Shown: positions 24,701 through 40,900 of the stretch, piece after piece
How the letters are laid out: each line of letters opens with the position of its first letter
How positions within the stretch are numbered: position 1 is the stretch's first letter
Notes under the pieces: model-generated
Seen by the model: only the letters and a program-made list of their open reading frames with translations
What the model was told of the DNA's origin: nothing
Database searches by the model: none
Assembly (NCBI GenBank): GCA_034687125.1
Contig: JAQGBZ010000007.1
Coordinates: forward strand, 372,001 to 436,000
Direction of reading: 5' to 3'
DNA from: Neelides folsomi
Taxonomy: Eukaryota; Arthropoda; Collembola; Neelipleona; Neelidae
Length of the DNA stretch: 64,000 nt
Position numbers and translations under genes: made by a program

Positions 24701-27480
24701 GTATTTAATATAAGTCCGTTAATGAATGTGCTCCGAATTTTGGTCGAATCTTGTCTAAACAATTGAATTAATTGACAATTTAATCGACGACACGTTCCTG
24801 AGAGCTAAAATGTAAATGACTAGTTGAATTTTGAGCTTTAAACTTCTTGAGCCCATTTGTTTGGTTTTCCTGAATGTGTCTAAAAGGGATGGATGAAAGC
24901 TGTTAAATTAATTCCTGGCGACTTGTGAAGCTGGAAGCTGGGAAACTCCATAAGTTTCATCTCAAGTGTCTCAACATTAGTGGTATGATGACAAAGATTT
25001 TGTCTATTAAAGTCATCAAAGAGTATCTGTATATAAGGACTGGTACGAGGGCTCGGAGCACTTCCTCCTAAGGAATGGAAGAATGGAACACTTTGCCCAA
25101 ATGAGACATTCATGCACCGAGGAAGGGGCGAGTGGTTAGAAGAAGTATGTAAACTCCCAATGCTACACTTCTGCAAGAAGTGTGTATTTTTAGTGATAAC
25201 GAAGAGAGTTATTAAATGAAATGTGCGGACGTGGGTGTTAATTGGAATACAATGATTGTCAAGAGAAGGGCTGGAGGGCCGCCGTGCGACACTCGGAGTT
25301 CCTCCAAAGGAAACCAAGGGGAAAGTTCATGTCTCCGAATGGAAATGAGGATGATCTCTGGCGAGCCCCCACGGGGGGAGGGATGTTCCTCCAATACCTA
25401 ATTATTATTGTCTCAACATGAGGATCGCCAGGGCTCGTAATTACGTATTGAATGCGATCATGCAGTGGGGTTTGATTGGGCAGGAGGGCGAACGTGGGCG
25501 AGAACATCCCTCATAGTATTTTGACCTTTCTGCAAATCACCAGTTTAAAAGTCTTAAAAAGGCAAGGTTTGGGAGCCGAAGGCCTCGACTGCAACTCCTC
25601 GGGTCGAGGATGCAAAGCTGACTACCTGTTATTCTCGAGCATCCCTCGATTGTGGTCTACCATCGCTCCACATGAGGATCGTCGGAAGAACGTGGAAGAG
25701 GATCAGAGAAGAGCTGCAGCCAATTGGGCCATCCTGTATTTTCGCCTATGACTCATCTTTTACGGTATATATTTTAATTAGGGTCTGTCCAAAAACGGTC
25801 AGGAAGGTGGGAGAGAGCGCCGTGGCACGTTTTTGCTCCTCGGCCGGAATGAGGCCCGGCACGAAGGGCGGCCAGTCCGGACCTTCCACCTTCCCCACCA
25901 CACACACCTGGGATGAATGAATTCGGGAGAATGAGAAACTGACTCTCTCCGACCCGCTCGCCCCTCTCGTTCAACCACAGTTCCAAGTCCACCCAATCTG
26001 CCCTTTTTTGGCTAAGGCTACTTTGACAACCTACGCATCCATCTCGAACAACTTGGAGGTGGGCGTCTTTATATTCTTAATATTTATAATAATGTCCAAA
26101 ATAATGGTGAGAGGAAAATGAGAAGATTTGGCAAGCCGGAAGAAGGGGAGAGAGAGCCCAAGAGGCAACAGGTCACACACACCACCATCGTCCTTTTTGG
26201 CACTTTCATTCAGCTCGTCCTCACGTCACGGGTTTCACGGGTTCCCGAGGGGCCGCGGCGTCAACCACCGTCGGGCGTCCTCCCACTGCCACCCAGGACT
26301 CCAATAATACCCGATCAACCATTTTATATCCTCGATAAATACGACCTTACGACTAATGGGCCCTGGGAATGTTCTAATATTTACAAGGCTCCTTCATTCT
26401 TCTTCCCATCTCCGGTCCCTCCCAGAGACCAATGATCAACAGTCATTTTACCTTCATCCATTTCCTTCTCCATTTGATTAACTTCCTTATTACCCTCAGA
26501 GCGCATTATTTATTGGAGTGGTTCCTCTTTCTATTAATAAGCCATCCTGACTCAAGTACGTCAGCTCGCTTCCAATCCGATTCGGAGCCATTGAGAACTT
26601 CACCTTCTTCCTCGCCCAAATCCTATTCAACGCCGTTTCAAATTCTTAGCCTAAGTATGTCCTCAATGCTTTTTCACAACGTCTTTAAACTTCAAACAAA
26701 TCTCAGCTCACAATTAAAACCATTATTAGTAAAATAAACAATATTTGGAATCATCATGTGAATTCGTACAAATGTTGGTTCTCCAACGCATCCAGACTTT
26801 CTATTCAATGAACCATGAAACAAAATATTTATATTACTCTTTCAGTAACAACATAAAATGTATGAAAAGAAATGATATAAAATAGGAGCCTATTTTCGAA
26901 ACACAATAAAGACTAAGAAATTTTTATTTTTAGTGAGATTTTGGGAAAAGACGATCGCACATTTAAATCACGTCAAAGCTCCAAGATTTTTTTAATCTTT
27001 TATGAATCTCAATAAGATACAAATAAATTTTGATCGTTTTATTCAAATTTTTTGTAAGTCGAAGGGCAAAAGAGCAGATGTTGAGAATGTAAAAATAATC
27101 CCTAAGTAGTACCATTATTAAGACCCCTCAAAGGCCTTAAAATGAAAGAAATAATCCTCATTGGTAAGTAAATGGCATTAAAACCCGAATTGTGTCTCCA
27201 GATCGGTTTATTTGTTCCCTTTGTGAAGGGGGGTTGTAGGAAAGAAAGGATGAAATGGGTAAATTGATATTGATGAAAGGTGGATTTGAGAGCAGACGGG
27301 AGGATTGCGGGAGCGTGGTCAGGTGAGGGCGGAAGGAAGAAACGGGTGGCCAACGGAAGAGCGGAGAGCGTCGACGAGACGAGGGTGGCAAAGAAGATGT
27401 TGGCATCCCTGCAACTGAAATCCGCATTCAGTTTCATTGACATCGTTGCCACGCGTTACGCAAAAACCCACGCCTTTTCT
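21737..27480. other. Gene-poor upstream flank of the EGR locus
   Basis: No gene was recognised. To about 24.9 kb the DNA is AT-rich with short microsatellites and a near palindrome ATGTAGGTA-TG-TACCTACAT at 22869-22888. From about 25.0 to 26.4 kb and again from 27.2 kb the base composition is much richer in GC, like the EGR gene; ORFs here overlap on both strands, carry no known domain and lack convincing starts, so regulatory DNA or untranslated exons are more likely. Confidence 0.4.
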
Positions 27481-27495
27481 ATCAAGTATGCCTCA

Positions 27496-27505
27496 TATAT
27501 AAAAG
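27496..27505 (+). promoter_or_regulatory. TATA-box candidate
   Basis: TATATAAAAG in an otherwise GC-rich stretch, 2.1 kb before the EGR start codon. It could direct a long 5' leader for EGR or another transcript; nothing links it to the gene except orientation and position. Confidence 0.35.
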
Positions 27506-28617
27506 TCCTCGAGTATATCCATCCCAGTTTGCCAATGGGTCTCGTCTCGTGCGAATTCTGCCGGTACGCATTTGAGTGGCTGGTGAAGACCCTCGGCGGC
27601 ACCGCGGACCCGTGAGGTGGAGGAGACCTCTCACCTGTTGCTGGCCGGATGGGGCCGGCTTTGTGTGCTTTAGTTCTCGAGTGGAGTGAGTGTGAAGTGA
27701 GTTGGATCCTTCGTGAGGCGACATGGGGCTGAGTGAGACGGAGGAACGTTGGTAGTCCCAATTGGTCCGCGGGCCTCCGAAGAAGGCCAATATCTCCCTG
27801 ACCCAAGAGTCTCGTAGTATGGTGATCGCCGTTGACCTCGGAAAAAGTAAGGGCCCGGGTTTCCCCTTCCCTCCGTTCCCTCAGGCGGGGAATGAATGGG
27901 ATTCCTCCGCTCTGGTCGACGGCCACGTAAGGGTTGGACGGAATAAAGGAGCTCCGCGGATCTGCTCATCATCCTTCATGAGAAAACCCTCGATCCTTTG
28001 GCAGTCTGGGAGGGGACAGGTAGTAGGAGAGGTGAAAATGTCAAGCTGAACTAATTAAAAGTCATGAGCTCGGTTCTTCGTCCCCCCTCCATTCTCTCAG
28101 TTTAAGCATCGCCAATAAAATACAATCGAGATCCCTTTCTGTCCTCTCATTCTCTTTCTCTCTCTTCCAGACTCGAGTCACTTACGGATGGCAACATGTC
28201 TGTCACCAAGCGTAGAGAGGAGTGACAATAGAAGGTGAGTTCTTCTTCCTCTTCGATCGGACAAGGGCCCTCGTCCACGTGTGTTCCCATGAGTTGACAG
28301 GCTTAAAATAGCGGCCCCCTAAATTTAGGGCCAAAAAATAGGAACCATATTGGGTGGGCGAAATGAATCTAAAAATAGGGGAGTGATTCGCAAGAAGGGC
28401 TATTTCGGGCAAAGGGGATTCTTCCCTCCTCCCGCATTCCGATATCCCCGCGGGGCGGTGGCGGGAGACCCGGAAGCGCCCCGACTCCCTGCCGCGGGAA
28501 ACCCCACGACCGGCGGGAGTCCCAGTGAGCGACGACGGCCCAAAACGTATACGGCCTTACTCACACACAAACACACACTCACCACAGTTCTTCGTGTCTC
28601 GGATTTATTCGTAGAGC

Positions 28618-28625
28618 TGACGTAA
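28618..28625 (+). promoter_or_regulatory. CRE-like site
   Basis: TGACGTAA, one base from the CREB/ATF consensus, 28 bases before the CArG box and within 1 kb of the EGR start codon. Confidence 0.45.
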
Positions 28626-28653
28626 CTCGCTCGGCAAACTTCGGGCCCCCCGT

Positions 28654-28663
28654 CCTTATATGG
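28654..28663 (+). promoter_or_regulatory. Serum response element (CArG box)
   Basis: CCTTATATGG fits CC(A/T)6GG exactly. In vertebrates EGR genes are immediate-early genes driven by SRF at such boxes. It lies about 0.9 kb before the EGR start codon in a GC-rich upstream region with neighbouring CRE sites. Confidence 0.55.
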
Positions 28664-29256
28664 CCAAGTTCAAGAACAACAGGCCTAAAAAACAATTACA
28701 CTCACAAAAAATTATTTATGCTTTTTTACCATTTTCGATCCCATATTTAAATGGTCGTTGAGGTGGACCAGCTGAGAAATATTTCTTCCCCTGTTATTAC
28801 TCCGAGCCGCAGTTCGTCTCCGCTCAACTTCCTCCCGATGCCCCGTTGAGAAAGGAGCCAAATGGGGGTTTGGGCGTTTTCCCACGACGGCGGTTCCCGC
28901 CGTCCACGTCCCTCTGCCCAGAAATCACGAAGGGCTAGAATGGCGGGTTTGGCCAGTTTGCATGGTTTTTCATTCCGGCGGCCGCACGAGGTGTCGGGTG
29001 GGACCGCTTGAGCAGGGTCCCGAGGCGAGATGGGTGTGGACGAGAGTGGATCATTGTTCTCCGCACGAGGATGGGTGAGCCGGCTGAGTGGCCGAATGCG
29101 GGGGCGGACAACAACATCGAGTGTGTCCCAGGTGGAGCCGGGAGCCCCTCGACTCATGATCTCGCCCAACAGGGGAGTCGGGTCCGTATCGACCGAAGCG
29201 GGAACACATGGACGGTGCACATGATTCCCGCAGACGTCATTAGAACTTTGGGCGCC

Positions 29257-29264
29257 TGACGTCA
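29257..29264 (+). promoter_or_regulatory. Consensus CRE
   Basis: TGACGTCA, the full palindromic CREB/ATF site, 322 bases before the EGR start codon. A second partial copy (AGACGTCA) lies at 29232-29239. Confidence 0.5.
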
Positions 29265-29453
29265 TGGCCCCTTAGAACCAGGGGCCGGGCGGAGTGGCCA
29301 GGAGGTGAGTTCATTCATAAAATTGAGCGTGGAAAGTCGGAAGGGCTGGTCGGCGTAGGTTCAGTGTGGAGCAAGCCATGGTGGCAGGAACATCTCACAG
29401 TGGGCCTCCAGTGGATCTTCTCTAGGGGGAATTGAGATAGGCATTGGTGGTAG

Positions 29454-31184
<1,731 letters not shown>

Positions 31185-31991
31185 TGCGGGTAGCCCGCGA
31201 AGTCCCTCAAGTCAAACCGCCGGATGTATGTATATGCCTCTTATTTATTAAACTGTACATACGCCAGCCCTGCGGAGAGATTTTGGTACACATTCTCAAG
31301 CACTTCGGTACAGGCTTTGCTGAGTACTAACACTGTTAAACCAGCATATCTACTGCCACACTTGAACCGGAATGAGTACATCACCAACGACGGTTTTCCG
31401 CTCAAGAAACCCAGGCGGAAACTCCACATTCCCCCATAGTCCACGAATGAAATCTCAAGGAAGCAGAAATGACTTTGTAGAATTGCACTCCTCTCTATTC
31501 TCTTTTGCCAAAGATACGGAGGGATGAAGAAGTGGCCGCTAACCGATTCCTAATCACTACTATATATTTAAATAGTCTAATACTTTCCTCCTTCGACTTA
31601 AGTGAGCGGGGAGTTTCGGGACAGTCGACAATCTTTCCACCCGCTCTTTCGCTCCGAACATTTGCTTCTCCATCACTCACATGGGCTCCTCCTGTCCGAG
31701 GGCCCAAACTCCATTTTTGAAACTACAACACATTAACCCAAAGAACTCTTGTCAGCTTTAAGATTTAACGTCTCCTTCCTGCATCTCGTTGAGTAAGGAC
31801 ATGTGTGTGACTTGGATTGGAACCCTCCTCTAAATCTATCGTAAATTTACTTTTTCACTCATGCTCTGTTGTACTCTACGTCGTGCCGTATGCTACGGTT
31901 TACCTGTGTAAAAACTCTTATTTTAATTACTACTTCTATCTATATCATAATAAGTAAACGTGCCGAACGCACCTTTCATTTCTACTTTTTC

Positions 31992-31997
31992 CAATAA
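31992..31997 (+). terminator. Candidate poly(A) signal of EGR gene
   Basis: AATAAA about 810 bases past the EGR stop. The region between has ATTTA words and AT-rich stretches like an unstable immediate-early 3' UTR. Confidence 0.35.
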
Positions 31998-31999
31998 AA

Positions 32000-34900
32000 A
32001 CAAAAGGGACATCGATCGACGAAGAGTTGGTGTGCATTGTAGATGACTAAAACTAGTAGCTGGAACTTGTTTTGTTAAAGTGGTGAATTAGCTGTAGATC
32101 TGTGTAAGTACTGTAATAGCCTAGCCACAATGCACATTTTAACTTGATAAGAAGTACTATAGGAAAAACACGTTCTCTCTTCGGTGTAGATATTTATATG
32201 TAAAATAAGCACGCAATCAATGTTGAGATCACGAGGAAGATTTGTTCATTTCTTCGGATCTTCAAAGTTCGGTGCATTTTTAACTATTCATATATGGAAA
32301 CTGTGTGATTTGAGTTGGGGAAACTCGTGTTGGCTCCTCGAGGGCAAAGTGAATCATATGTAAAAGGATATCTGGATCGGCAATCATCATCGAGGAATAT
32401 TAAAAGTATTATTCAAATCAAATTAAATATGTATTACTAAACTTGTAGTGAAAATGATATAGTTTATATGAACACAGATTAGCTGTACGGTCGGTGAAGC
32501 TTGGACAGTGCATACTATATTAAATATACATTACATTCTTACCAAAATACGTACTTCAGTGTTGTTGATTTTTGTATTTTTTCTTCATTTTTGCGTCCGC
32601 CTATTCTCATTTCCTACTTTGGATATTCAACAAGTTACGAACGAGACCAATTAGCATCTCATTTTTAACAAAATTGTTCGCGGTATTTGTATGGTTGTTA
32701 CTTGAATTAATATTAATGCTAAAGTTGCGTACTCGACCGTACGTTCGTGTGGTGCACTATGAGTTGTATAATTTTGATATATACGTGGAAGAGCTCAATC
32801 ATTTAATGGCCTACTACTGTTGTCCGGTGAGGTGGGAGGTTGGGAGTAACAAAAAAGGACCCTCCTCACAAGTTCAAATTAACTCTGCCCCACGTTGTAA
32901 TCTTATGATTAAATTACTATTTATAAGTACTATATATTGTATTACTCTTTACTAAAAAATCTCATGAGGTGGACTCTTTAAAAATGAATGATTAAATAAG
33001 GGTAAGTATTCACTAACCGTCGTCAACTCAAGGGAAACAGAAGGAGAGACTCGTGTGTGGGGCAAATACAATTGTCGGAGCACCAAAGTGGTACAGGATT
33101 ACAAACCATGAGAAACACATTCGAAGAGAACAAACAATCTTGTGGAAATGTTGTACCTGCACAAATTGTTTTCGATCATTATGTGATTTTTATTTTGATG
33201 TACCTATTTGATGTAATGTGAGATACATTAAAAGTTGATGTGTACTCTAACGCACCCATTTTTCCCGCATTTTTCATCATTCCCGCCTTCATACTGCATC
33301 CACTAAACATATCGTATTAAGGCTCCTTTTGGGTGTCTTACAGGTGTTTGATGGGCAAATGTAGAAATAACGGAAAAGTCCACAGACAGGAAGGAAGAAA
33401 AGAGAGAGGGAAAATGAATCATTCCATATCTCCGTAATGGATAATCAAATAATGAGTCGCCTTTAATAAAGAACCCACCAAGGGACACACATGTTTGGAA
33501 ACTCCTTAATATTCCAATCTTAATGAGGACGAAACTGAAGGAAATTCACCAAGCGTATTGCAATACACTAATACACCCAATAGTTATAATATATTATTAT
33601 TAGTTAGATGCTATATTGTAGATGTAAGGATGATTCTTTATTTGAAACACATATCCCGATGTATGAAAGGATTTTGCAGTGTTTATTCGGCTCAAGTTTA
33701 CTGACTGTGAGACGAAACTAATCAGAATTTAGGAAACTTTCTCCTACTCCTCCCAATTTCCCCATGCACTTTTATACACAAGGCTTCTCGCATTATCTAA
33801 TTGACTAATTGCTCATTCTTTCATTATTGCAAAAGTTTTTCAATAAGTCTGGATTCTTAACCTACCTAAGTTCATCTCCTGTCCTTGGGGCCTTGTACTG
33901 CACTGGAGGAACGACGGATTTAAAACCAAATCTTCAAGACACATTTCTCATTGTCCCTCATCCTCATTAAACATGCTTCCTTAGACATTGGACGAAGATG
34001 GGCCAGGAGCGAATCGACGTCCTAATGAATAATAATTGAGACCCTTAATGGAACCATATCGGATAAGGCATTGGAGAGGAATAAAAGTGTCAGAACAATT
34101 TCCTTCAAATCCGATGTCTCATATATAGCATTAATGAACCTCTCCAAATTTCATTTCCCCCCTTTACCTCAATCTTGATTAAAATTGAATCCTAGCCTCT
34201 TGTTTACTCTGAATATCTTGTGTTCGCTCCACTTGACAAAAATTGCTTTTTCCAAAAATAAGCTTGGATTCGGAGTATTTATACAAAAAATCGATGTGTT
34301 TTTTCTGGCCTCTCTTTGCGTCATGAAGCCTTAATTGTAACTTTTTGGTGTTTCATTATGAAATTAAGCCCTTGGATGTGTTAATTGAATGCTCTAGTGA
34401 TTTGAATCCGCATAAAAACATTTACCCCCCATACTAATTTTTATATTCAAGAAACCCACCATTTAGTATTTATCCCACTATTGATTCATATTCATACATA
34501 TGAACATGTATTTTATTTATATTTACTATGAATGGAAATACAGGGGTTGTATCAAATATGAAATACATATTTTAGTAAAATCTAGTTTTAATGTATTGGG
34601 TTTTTTGTATTTAGCTATCATTGATTCATTGACATCTCCGTCAGCTCCTTATTATCAGCGTACACATGAGAATGAGCTCTCAATACCCACCATGAGGTTC
34701 ACCGAAGTATCAATCTTTCTCAATGAGTTGATTAATCATTGTTGAATGGCATTAGAAGTGTGGTAGTGAGCAAATGGAGTCTGGATCTCCTGGAGTTTGC
34801 AACGAAGGAGGAAATGCAGCCTGTTGATGGGATAGCCTCCTTAGGCGGCCCAATAACTAATAACAGAGAGGTGAATTATTTGGGAGGTGGAGGCTCGCGA

Positions 34901-37900
34901 GGTCTTGAGGGCACTTGGGGCCATTCAAGTGAACCTCGAGTCCCCTTTTTACTCGAGGGTAAAAAACTCTCTGGAGCAAGGTATGGGGCTGAGGCACTTG
35001 AGACTCCGCATACTTTACTTCACTTCCTAAAAAGATTCAGTGGGTTTTTTTCCCTTTGTGAGCCGACGTGAGGTTCATAAAAAATAGCACATCTGTTGAC
35101 AATTTTGGCCAATTCGAAGGAATTGGGATTCCTGGACGTTTGATTCCTTCGGCCCATCGCCCTTCCCACCTCCTCACTCATCGTCTCCACTAAACAGGAT
35201 GATGAATTTCCGAGTGAGAGCGTCAAAACGAGGAGTCTCCTCCCTTTTCAATTACTTCCACGTGCTTTTGAAGCCCGTCGCCTCGCCACGTTTTCACCTC
35301 TTTCGCTCAGAGAATGGGGGATTTGAATGGGCGAGTCGGTCTGGGCGCACAGATGGGACTTCAACTCGTCCCCGACTCCTTCCAACATCCGAGTTCCAAT
35401 GAGGGAAAAGAGACCATTTAGCGAGAGACTTTGTAAATCCGAAGATGGTCGATTTGAAGAAGAGAAACAAAAGGGAGCTTCAAATGATTTAATCGATTTA
35501 ATGACGCCCATCACTCCACAAGCTATGTACACAGTATATTGCTATATCCTCAAAGTAACAGATATCAGAGGGCAATTATGTGAGGTATGTGACTTCGTAC
35601 ATTTTGGTTATATTACATATGCAGGACTGTTCCTTATCCGACCATCTCGAGCTGGCCATTCAAAGGTTCGTGTGATTGGGGAAGAAGAATAACTCATTCC
35701 TCACCGTCGGCCGAGTCTCTAATTCTGTTGACATACCCATTCTCCTTCTAATTCTCCCTTCAAATACGTCCTCTTGACATACGCTCGGTCATTACATTTA
35801 ATTTTCTGACGATTACGATCCCCTCTCTCTTCATTTCCTCGATCCTGTCCTTGGAGGAATGGAAAGTGGAGGAAATGGACACCTCTTGTTCCTCCCATGG
35901 ACACAACAACAGACTCGAGAAAACCTTGTTCCTCTCAACATGGGTGATATGGGATCTAAGGAGCTTTGTTCGGCCCACATAATCCCATTTATCAGCTCCA
36001 ATTCTCTAATTAAAACCCAATTACGCTCGCCCTCTTGATTCAATTAGCCTCCTTTTCCATTCCTAACGTTGGTGGACTTCACATCTTGTGTCAAGAGGGG
36101 CAGGTGATATCTAACAAATACCAATCTATGCAGCATGTAGGGTCTTTGGTGTGTGCGATTTAAATGTGACGCATGAAAGATTAAACTCTTTGTCCACAAA
36201 TTATTTGGGGGAATGAGATGAAAATAGTAATTTCATTTGGGCCGATTTGACTCTTGGGAGATGAAAGGAGTTATTTATACGACCCTTTAGATGAGTGAAG
36301 GAGGATCTGAGAAGAAGCCTTGTACGGCCCTTTTTATTACCTCGCTCCTCAACGCCTTTAATAGAAGAAGACTCTGAAGTGAGAAAGAGTTCCCAATCTC
36401 GGGCCTCATTTTGCTTCCAGGATTTTCATTCATAGGTGAAGTTCCACATGGAGGTTCCTACGAGGGAAAAGCGGAGAGGGGAAGAGGATCGATCGGATAA
36501 CCCGTACCCGGGTGACGTAATGCCCGAATGACGTGGTTCGGGTTGAGTCCTCAGACGTCACACAATATTTGGGGAGTTACCCTAGGCAAACTAATCAATA
36601 AGTATGTTCCCCTTGTTGGTGCGAAGGAACATCCTCTTTCTACTCCGACTCCCGAGAAGTCTTCTCATGAAGCCATTATCTTGATTTCTTCCATATGCTC
36701 CGCTCATCACAATTAAATCCTCCCATCCTCCTTCTCCCATTCATTCTCTTCATTGATGGAGGTCCTTGAGACCAACTTGGGATCCTCCACACCTCCGTCC
36801 GAGTCCTTTGAAGGAAAGGTCTCCCAAGGAACCCATCATTTGTTATATAACACAAACACCCGAGTCCAATTCGCAGAACAAGACGGATTGATCGTCTTTT
36901 CCGGCCTTTTCACCCCTTCCGCCTCTCCTGTCACTCAGCCGAGATGACACTTGAATTTTATTACGCTTCTCCTCCCAATCCATTCCATTCACAACTCACG
37001 TAAGACCAGGAACCACGTGCCACTCATAGTAATGTTTCCCATTAATTTCATTTTCTTTCAAAGCTCCCCGTCTTTCCCCGCCTCTCTCTTTGATGAAAAC
37101 GATCTGGTTGGGCTCATTCATCAACGCAGTGCGTAGAAAGCACGAGCCGCTAATCGCCAACCGCTGCTTTACATAGGACCATAATTACAACCCTGGCCTT
37201 GTGACAATTTTCAAACTTTCCCAAATCTTCATCTCCTTCAATATGAAAGCTTTTGAGCAATTAAAAACAGACTTTAATGGGCCAACAAATAATTATCCAT
37301 TCATACCTGGCTCGCGTATTTATTTAGCATATCTTTCTTTTATATAGAGCTTCAAAACTGGGCGATAACTGATTTTTATGTCCAACATTTGATATTTGAA
37401 AACATATGTTCCATTTATAATTATTTATATAAATGTTTATCATTCAATTGACTCCGCCATACTTAAATGGATTGCAGGGTGAGTGCCGAAAGAACTGATA
37501 GCAATCAATTGAAATATCTAAAACTAAATCTCCCATGGAAAAATCATATAAGTACATACACACATTGTACATTGCATACTTAATATGTACCACGTACACG
37601 CCCCAACCACTGTTGCTTGTGAACCTTACCCGCTTCATTTCTTTGTCCATCCTGGTTTTGCAACATTCACGATTGTAATTAATTGTCAAACGCGAATATA
37701 TTATACCGAATTATAACAGATGTACATATGTCGTTTCACTAATCTAAGAAAAATTAGAAATATTTATACATTCAGGGTATTACGAACCCACAAAAATAAT
37801 AAAAATAAAGTTTCAAAGAGAGAATGTATGGATGCAAAATTATCATGGGTATGCAAAATGTATGTATCATATCATATGTATGATAGGTAAATCATTTGTA

Positions 37901-40900
37901 AAGCTTTGTTTATAATACCCACTTTTGTACTATATTTATGGTAAATACCTATAGGTATACCTACATAAATATTGAGTTTTTATATTAAAATATATTTATT
38001 AAAATATAATATATTTACATATAATAGCTTAGACATTAATTTAGTTGTGAGTCTTCAGCTTATTATGATCATTTGGGCATATATTTGTAATAGTAATATA
38101 TAACTATGTAATTAAATTAAAGTTCATTCATTCGCCTGTTCGTTCAAGCGTACTCATAAGATTTGAAAATCTTGAATCATTGTCAAAGTGTCACATGTAC
38201 AATAAAAATCAAATATTTACTTAAAATTCTTAACAATGAGCAAATAGAATTAAAAAGCCATAGTCATACTCACATCTTTTATCATATGAATATTAGAGTA
38301 TGTTTAAGCACTAACAATAAGTGTATGACTATTAGATAAAAATTTATATTTTATTTTTTATTTAAAATGTTGAGATTTTAAAGAAATTCAAGATCTCCAA
38401 GATGTACTTATCATTAATCTTTGATAATATCACAATATATTTAGTACGCTAAATAAAATATACTTCATTCAATCTAATATATGGATCCTTACATTATCTG
38501 TATTACATGATTATCGGTAATTAGTAAATTAGGAGTTAGGAGCTTAAAAGTTTTAAATTTATTTAGTTCGAAAGATAGATAAAATAAATGTCATTTACTT
38601 TACCTTAAGGGAAACAACATGAAAGCTGAAACAACAATTTTAGGTTCGAGTTGAGTGTTTTAGTACTCTTTAAATACATTTTATTGTTTTTTTGTTGACC
38701 ATTAGTACTACTTGAACAAATAACTTCTATAGTATGTGATTTTATATCTGTGATTAGATTCTCTAGTACTTAATTTACTATAGATTTTCTTATATATTGT
38801 AAACAATGAGGGATTTAATATATTAAATGTATATATTATATGATGCTTATAGTGGCCTATTCCCAGATACAATTAATGGAATATTGGTTATATGGGAATA
38901 AGAAAAAGATCCGCATTGGATAATTGATACTAAAAGTCTGATCGAGGCAAATGAAAGAAAATTATTGTCAACGGTAAGGAAGGATATTATATTTGCTTAG
39001 TTGTTTAGAGAATCTTTGTCGAAGTAAATGGGCAAATGGAAGTCGAGAGGATCTCGTTAAAAGGGTGGGATAATTGTTTAATAGCTCTCCATTGATTTTA
39101 GCTAGGATGTTCGAATGGTGGTAGAAAACTACTAGAGTGCTCATTAGCTCCATTTTCTACTCTAACTTCTGTTAGAAGTCATGGAAGTGGGGGAAACCAA
39201 ATTCTCTATGAAATCCCTCACTAATTGAGACGTGTTAACGAATCTGCGGTCGGGATTATACTTTATTTAACTCAGGTTTGACTACAAAGTTCTGAGCAGT
39301 TTTATGCTGTCTCTGCTCTCTCTAAATCCAATAAGTTACTTTAAACCCTCCCATCCTCCCGTTAATTATCTCTTGAATTAATTAACTAAAGATGAGAAAC
39401 GTGTTGAAACCATTTGTTTCTCAAAGTTTCCTCTACTACATGTGACACAAGTTAAACAATTTTTTTACTAGTAAAGGAGAAAAAAACAATCAAAGAATTA
39501 AAAAGTAATTTGATGAAAAATATGTATTTTAATAAGCCCGGACTAAAATTGAATTAGCAATCGTTAGTTTTAATATGAGTTTTAATTTAACGCTTCACTT
39601 TAAGATTCAAAGTTTACTTCCTAAGGTTTATTGGATTATTTCAAAATTCTGATATTTTGTTTTTAAAAGTAAATGTAAATCTTAGCACAATAATGCTAAA
39701 TGGCTAGTAATCTCATTAATGCCGTTAATTCGATTATCAATGCTTATTAGAGGTCATGGAAATGTTGATATCATTTACATGTGATCATTAAGACCAGGGA
39801 GCGAAGTGAAACACGAGCTAATGAAGTTTTTGTCATCGTATCAGTGAAATCTATCTTGTAGCATACATGTGTCAACAGATCCAACTCGCTACGTGAATTT
39901 CCGTCCACTTCTCAGGTTTCCGAATCTGAATTGGGATGAGTGTGGATGTTGGATGGTGAAGGTATGTGTACATCTATTTGATCCTCTTGGCTCATCTCAC
40001 CTCGCTCTGACTGAGAAAGGGATCCACCACTTGGTCTGTTACACAAGACCACAAAGACCCACAACGCCGAATCTGAGACTTTCCCCAAATGGCGAGGATT
40101 TGCGATGGAGCGACCACCGTCAACTCTCTTCTTCGATTCCCTTGCCATCTACCACTTTAATTAAACATTAACTCCATACAAGAACCGTTAACTTTTAACT
40201 AGCCAAACACCCATTTAAATATTACTTCAATAGTAATTGTCACAATGTTTTATGAGCTTTGATTAAATCATGGAAGCCTGAACAAACCTTTATTTATAAT
40301 AAAAGTTCTTTCAAATTGTCATTATACAATTATTTATTACTACTATAGTATTACATTACACAGAATTGGAAAGTGATTTGTCTAATAGTATTCATATTAT
40401 ACATCAACTCTATGAATATTGAGTAGGTATGCATATGGTCACACATTCATTATTAATAAGTGTCTTCAAGTAGACATTATTTATTGTTTTATTTTATTCA
40501 CATAATATCTACAAAGTTTAAATTATTATAAATTATAAACAAAATAAATGCATCAATAATTGATAGAAAATGACTAACAAAGCGTAGCGTAGGTGTACTA
40601 CAAATCTGCATTAAAGTTCATGAATACAATTGATACTAAAAAATCACTTGTTTATCATACATGCTAAAAACAAATCCACAATGCATTATCATCTAGATAT
40701 AAAAGTTTATCTAAATAAATTATTATTTTGAATTTCAAATATTCAATTCTGATTCCTCTGATTCGAAAGTTAAAAGAAATCGTTTAGGTATCTGAGATGT
40801 TTTCAAAAATTATGAATTATTAGCTTTTGAAAAGATTTAATACTTGACCTCAATAGCCCAATTAGATAAACATTATTGACGCTTGAAAGTATCGAGTATA

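Noticed and set aside
25200-27970. Many ORFs of 60-156 codons on both strands
   Set aside because: They follow the GC-rich composition, which makes stops rare. Frames overlap on both strands, no splice pattern or known motif supports them.
32572-32955. 127-codon hydrophobic ORF downstream of EGR
   Set aside because: It begins at TTG rather than ATG, its hydrophobicity comes from T-rich DNA, and it lies just past the likely EGR 3' UTR.
39869-40171. 100-codon ORF with ordinary composition
   Set aside because: It begins at GTG, no family was recognised, and no splice partners were seen nearby.
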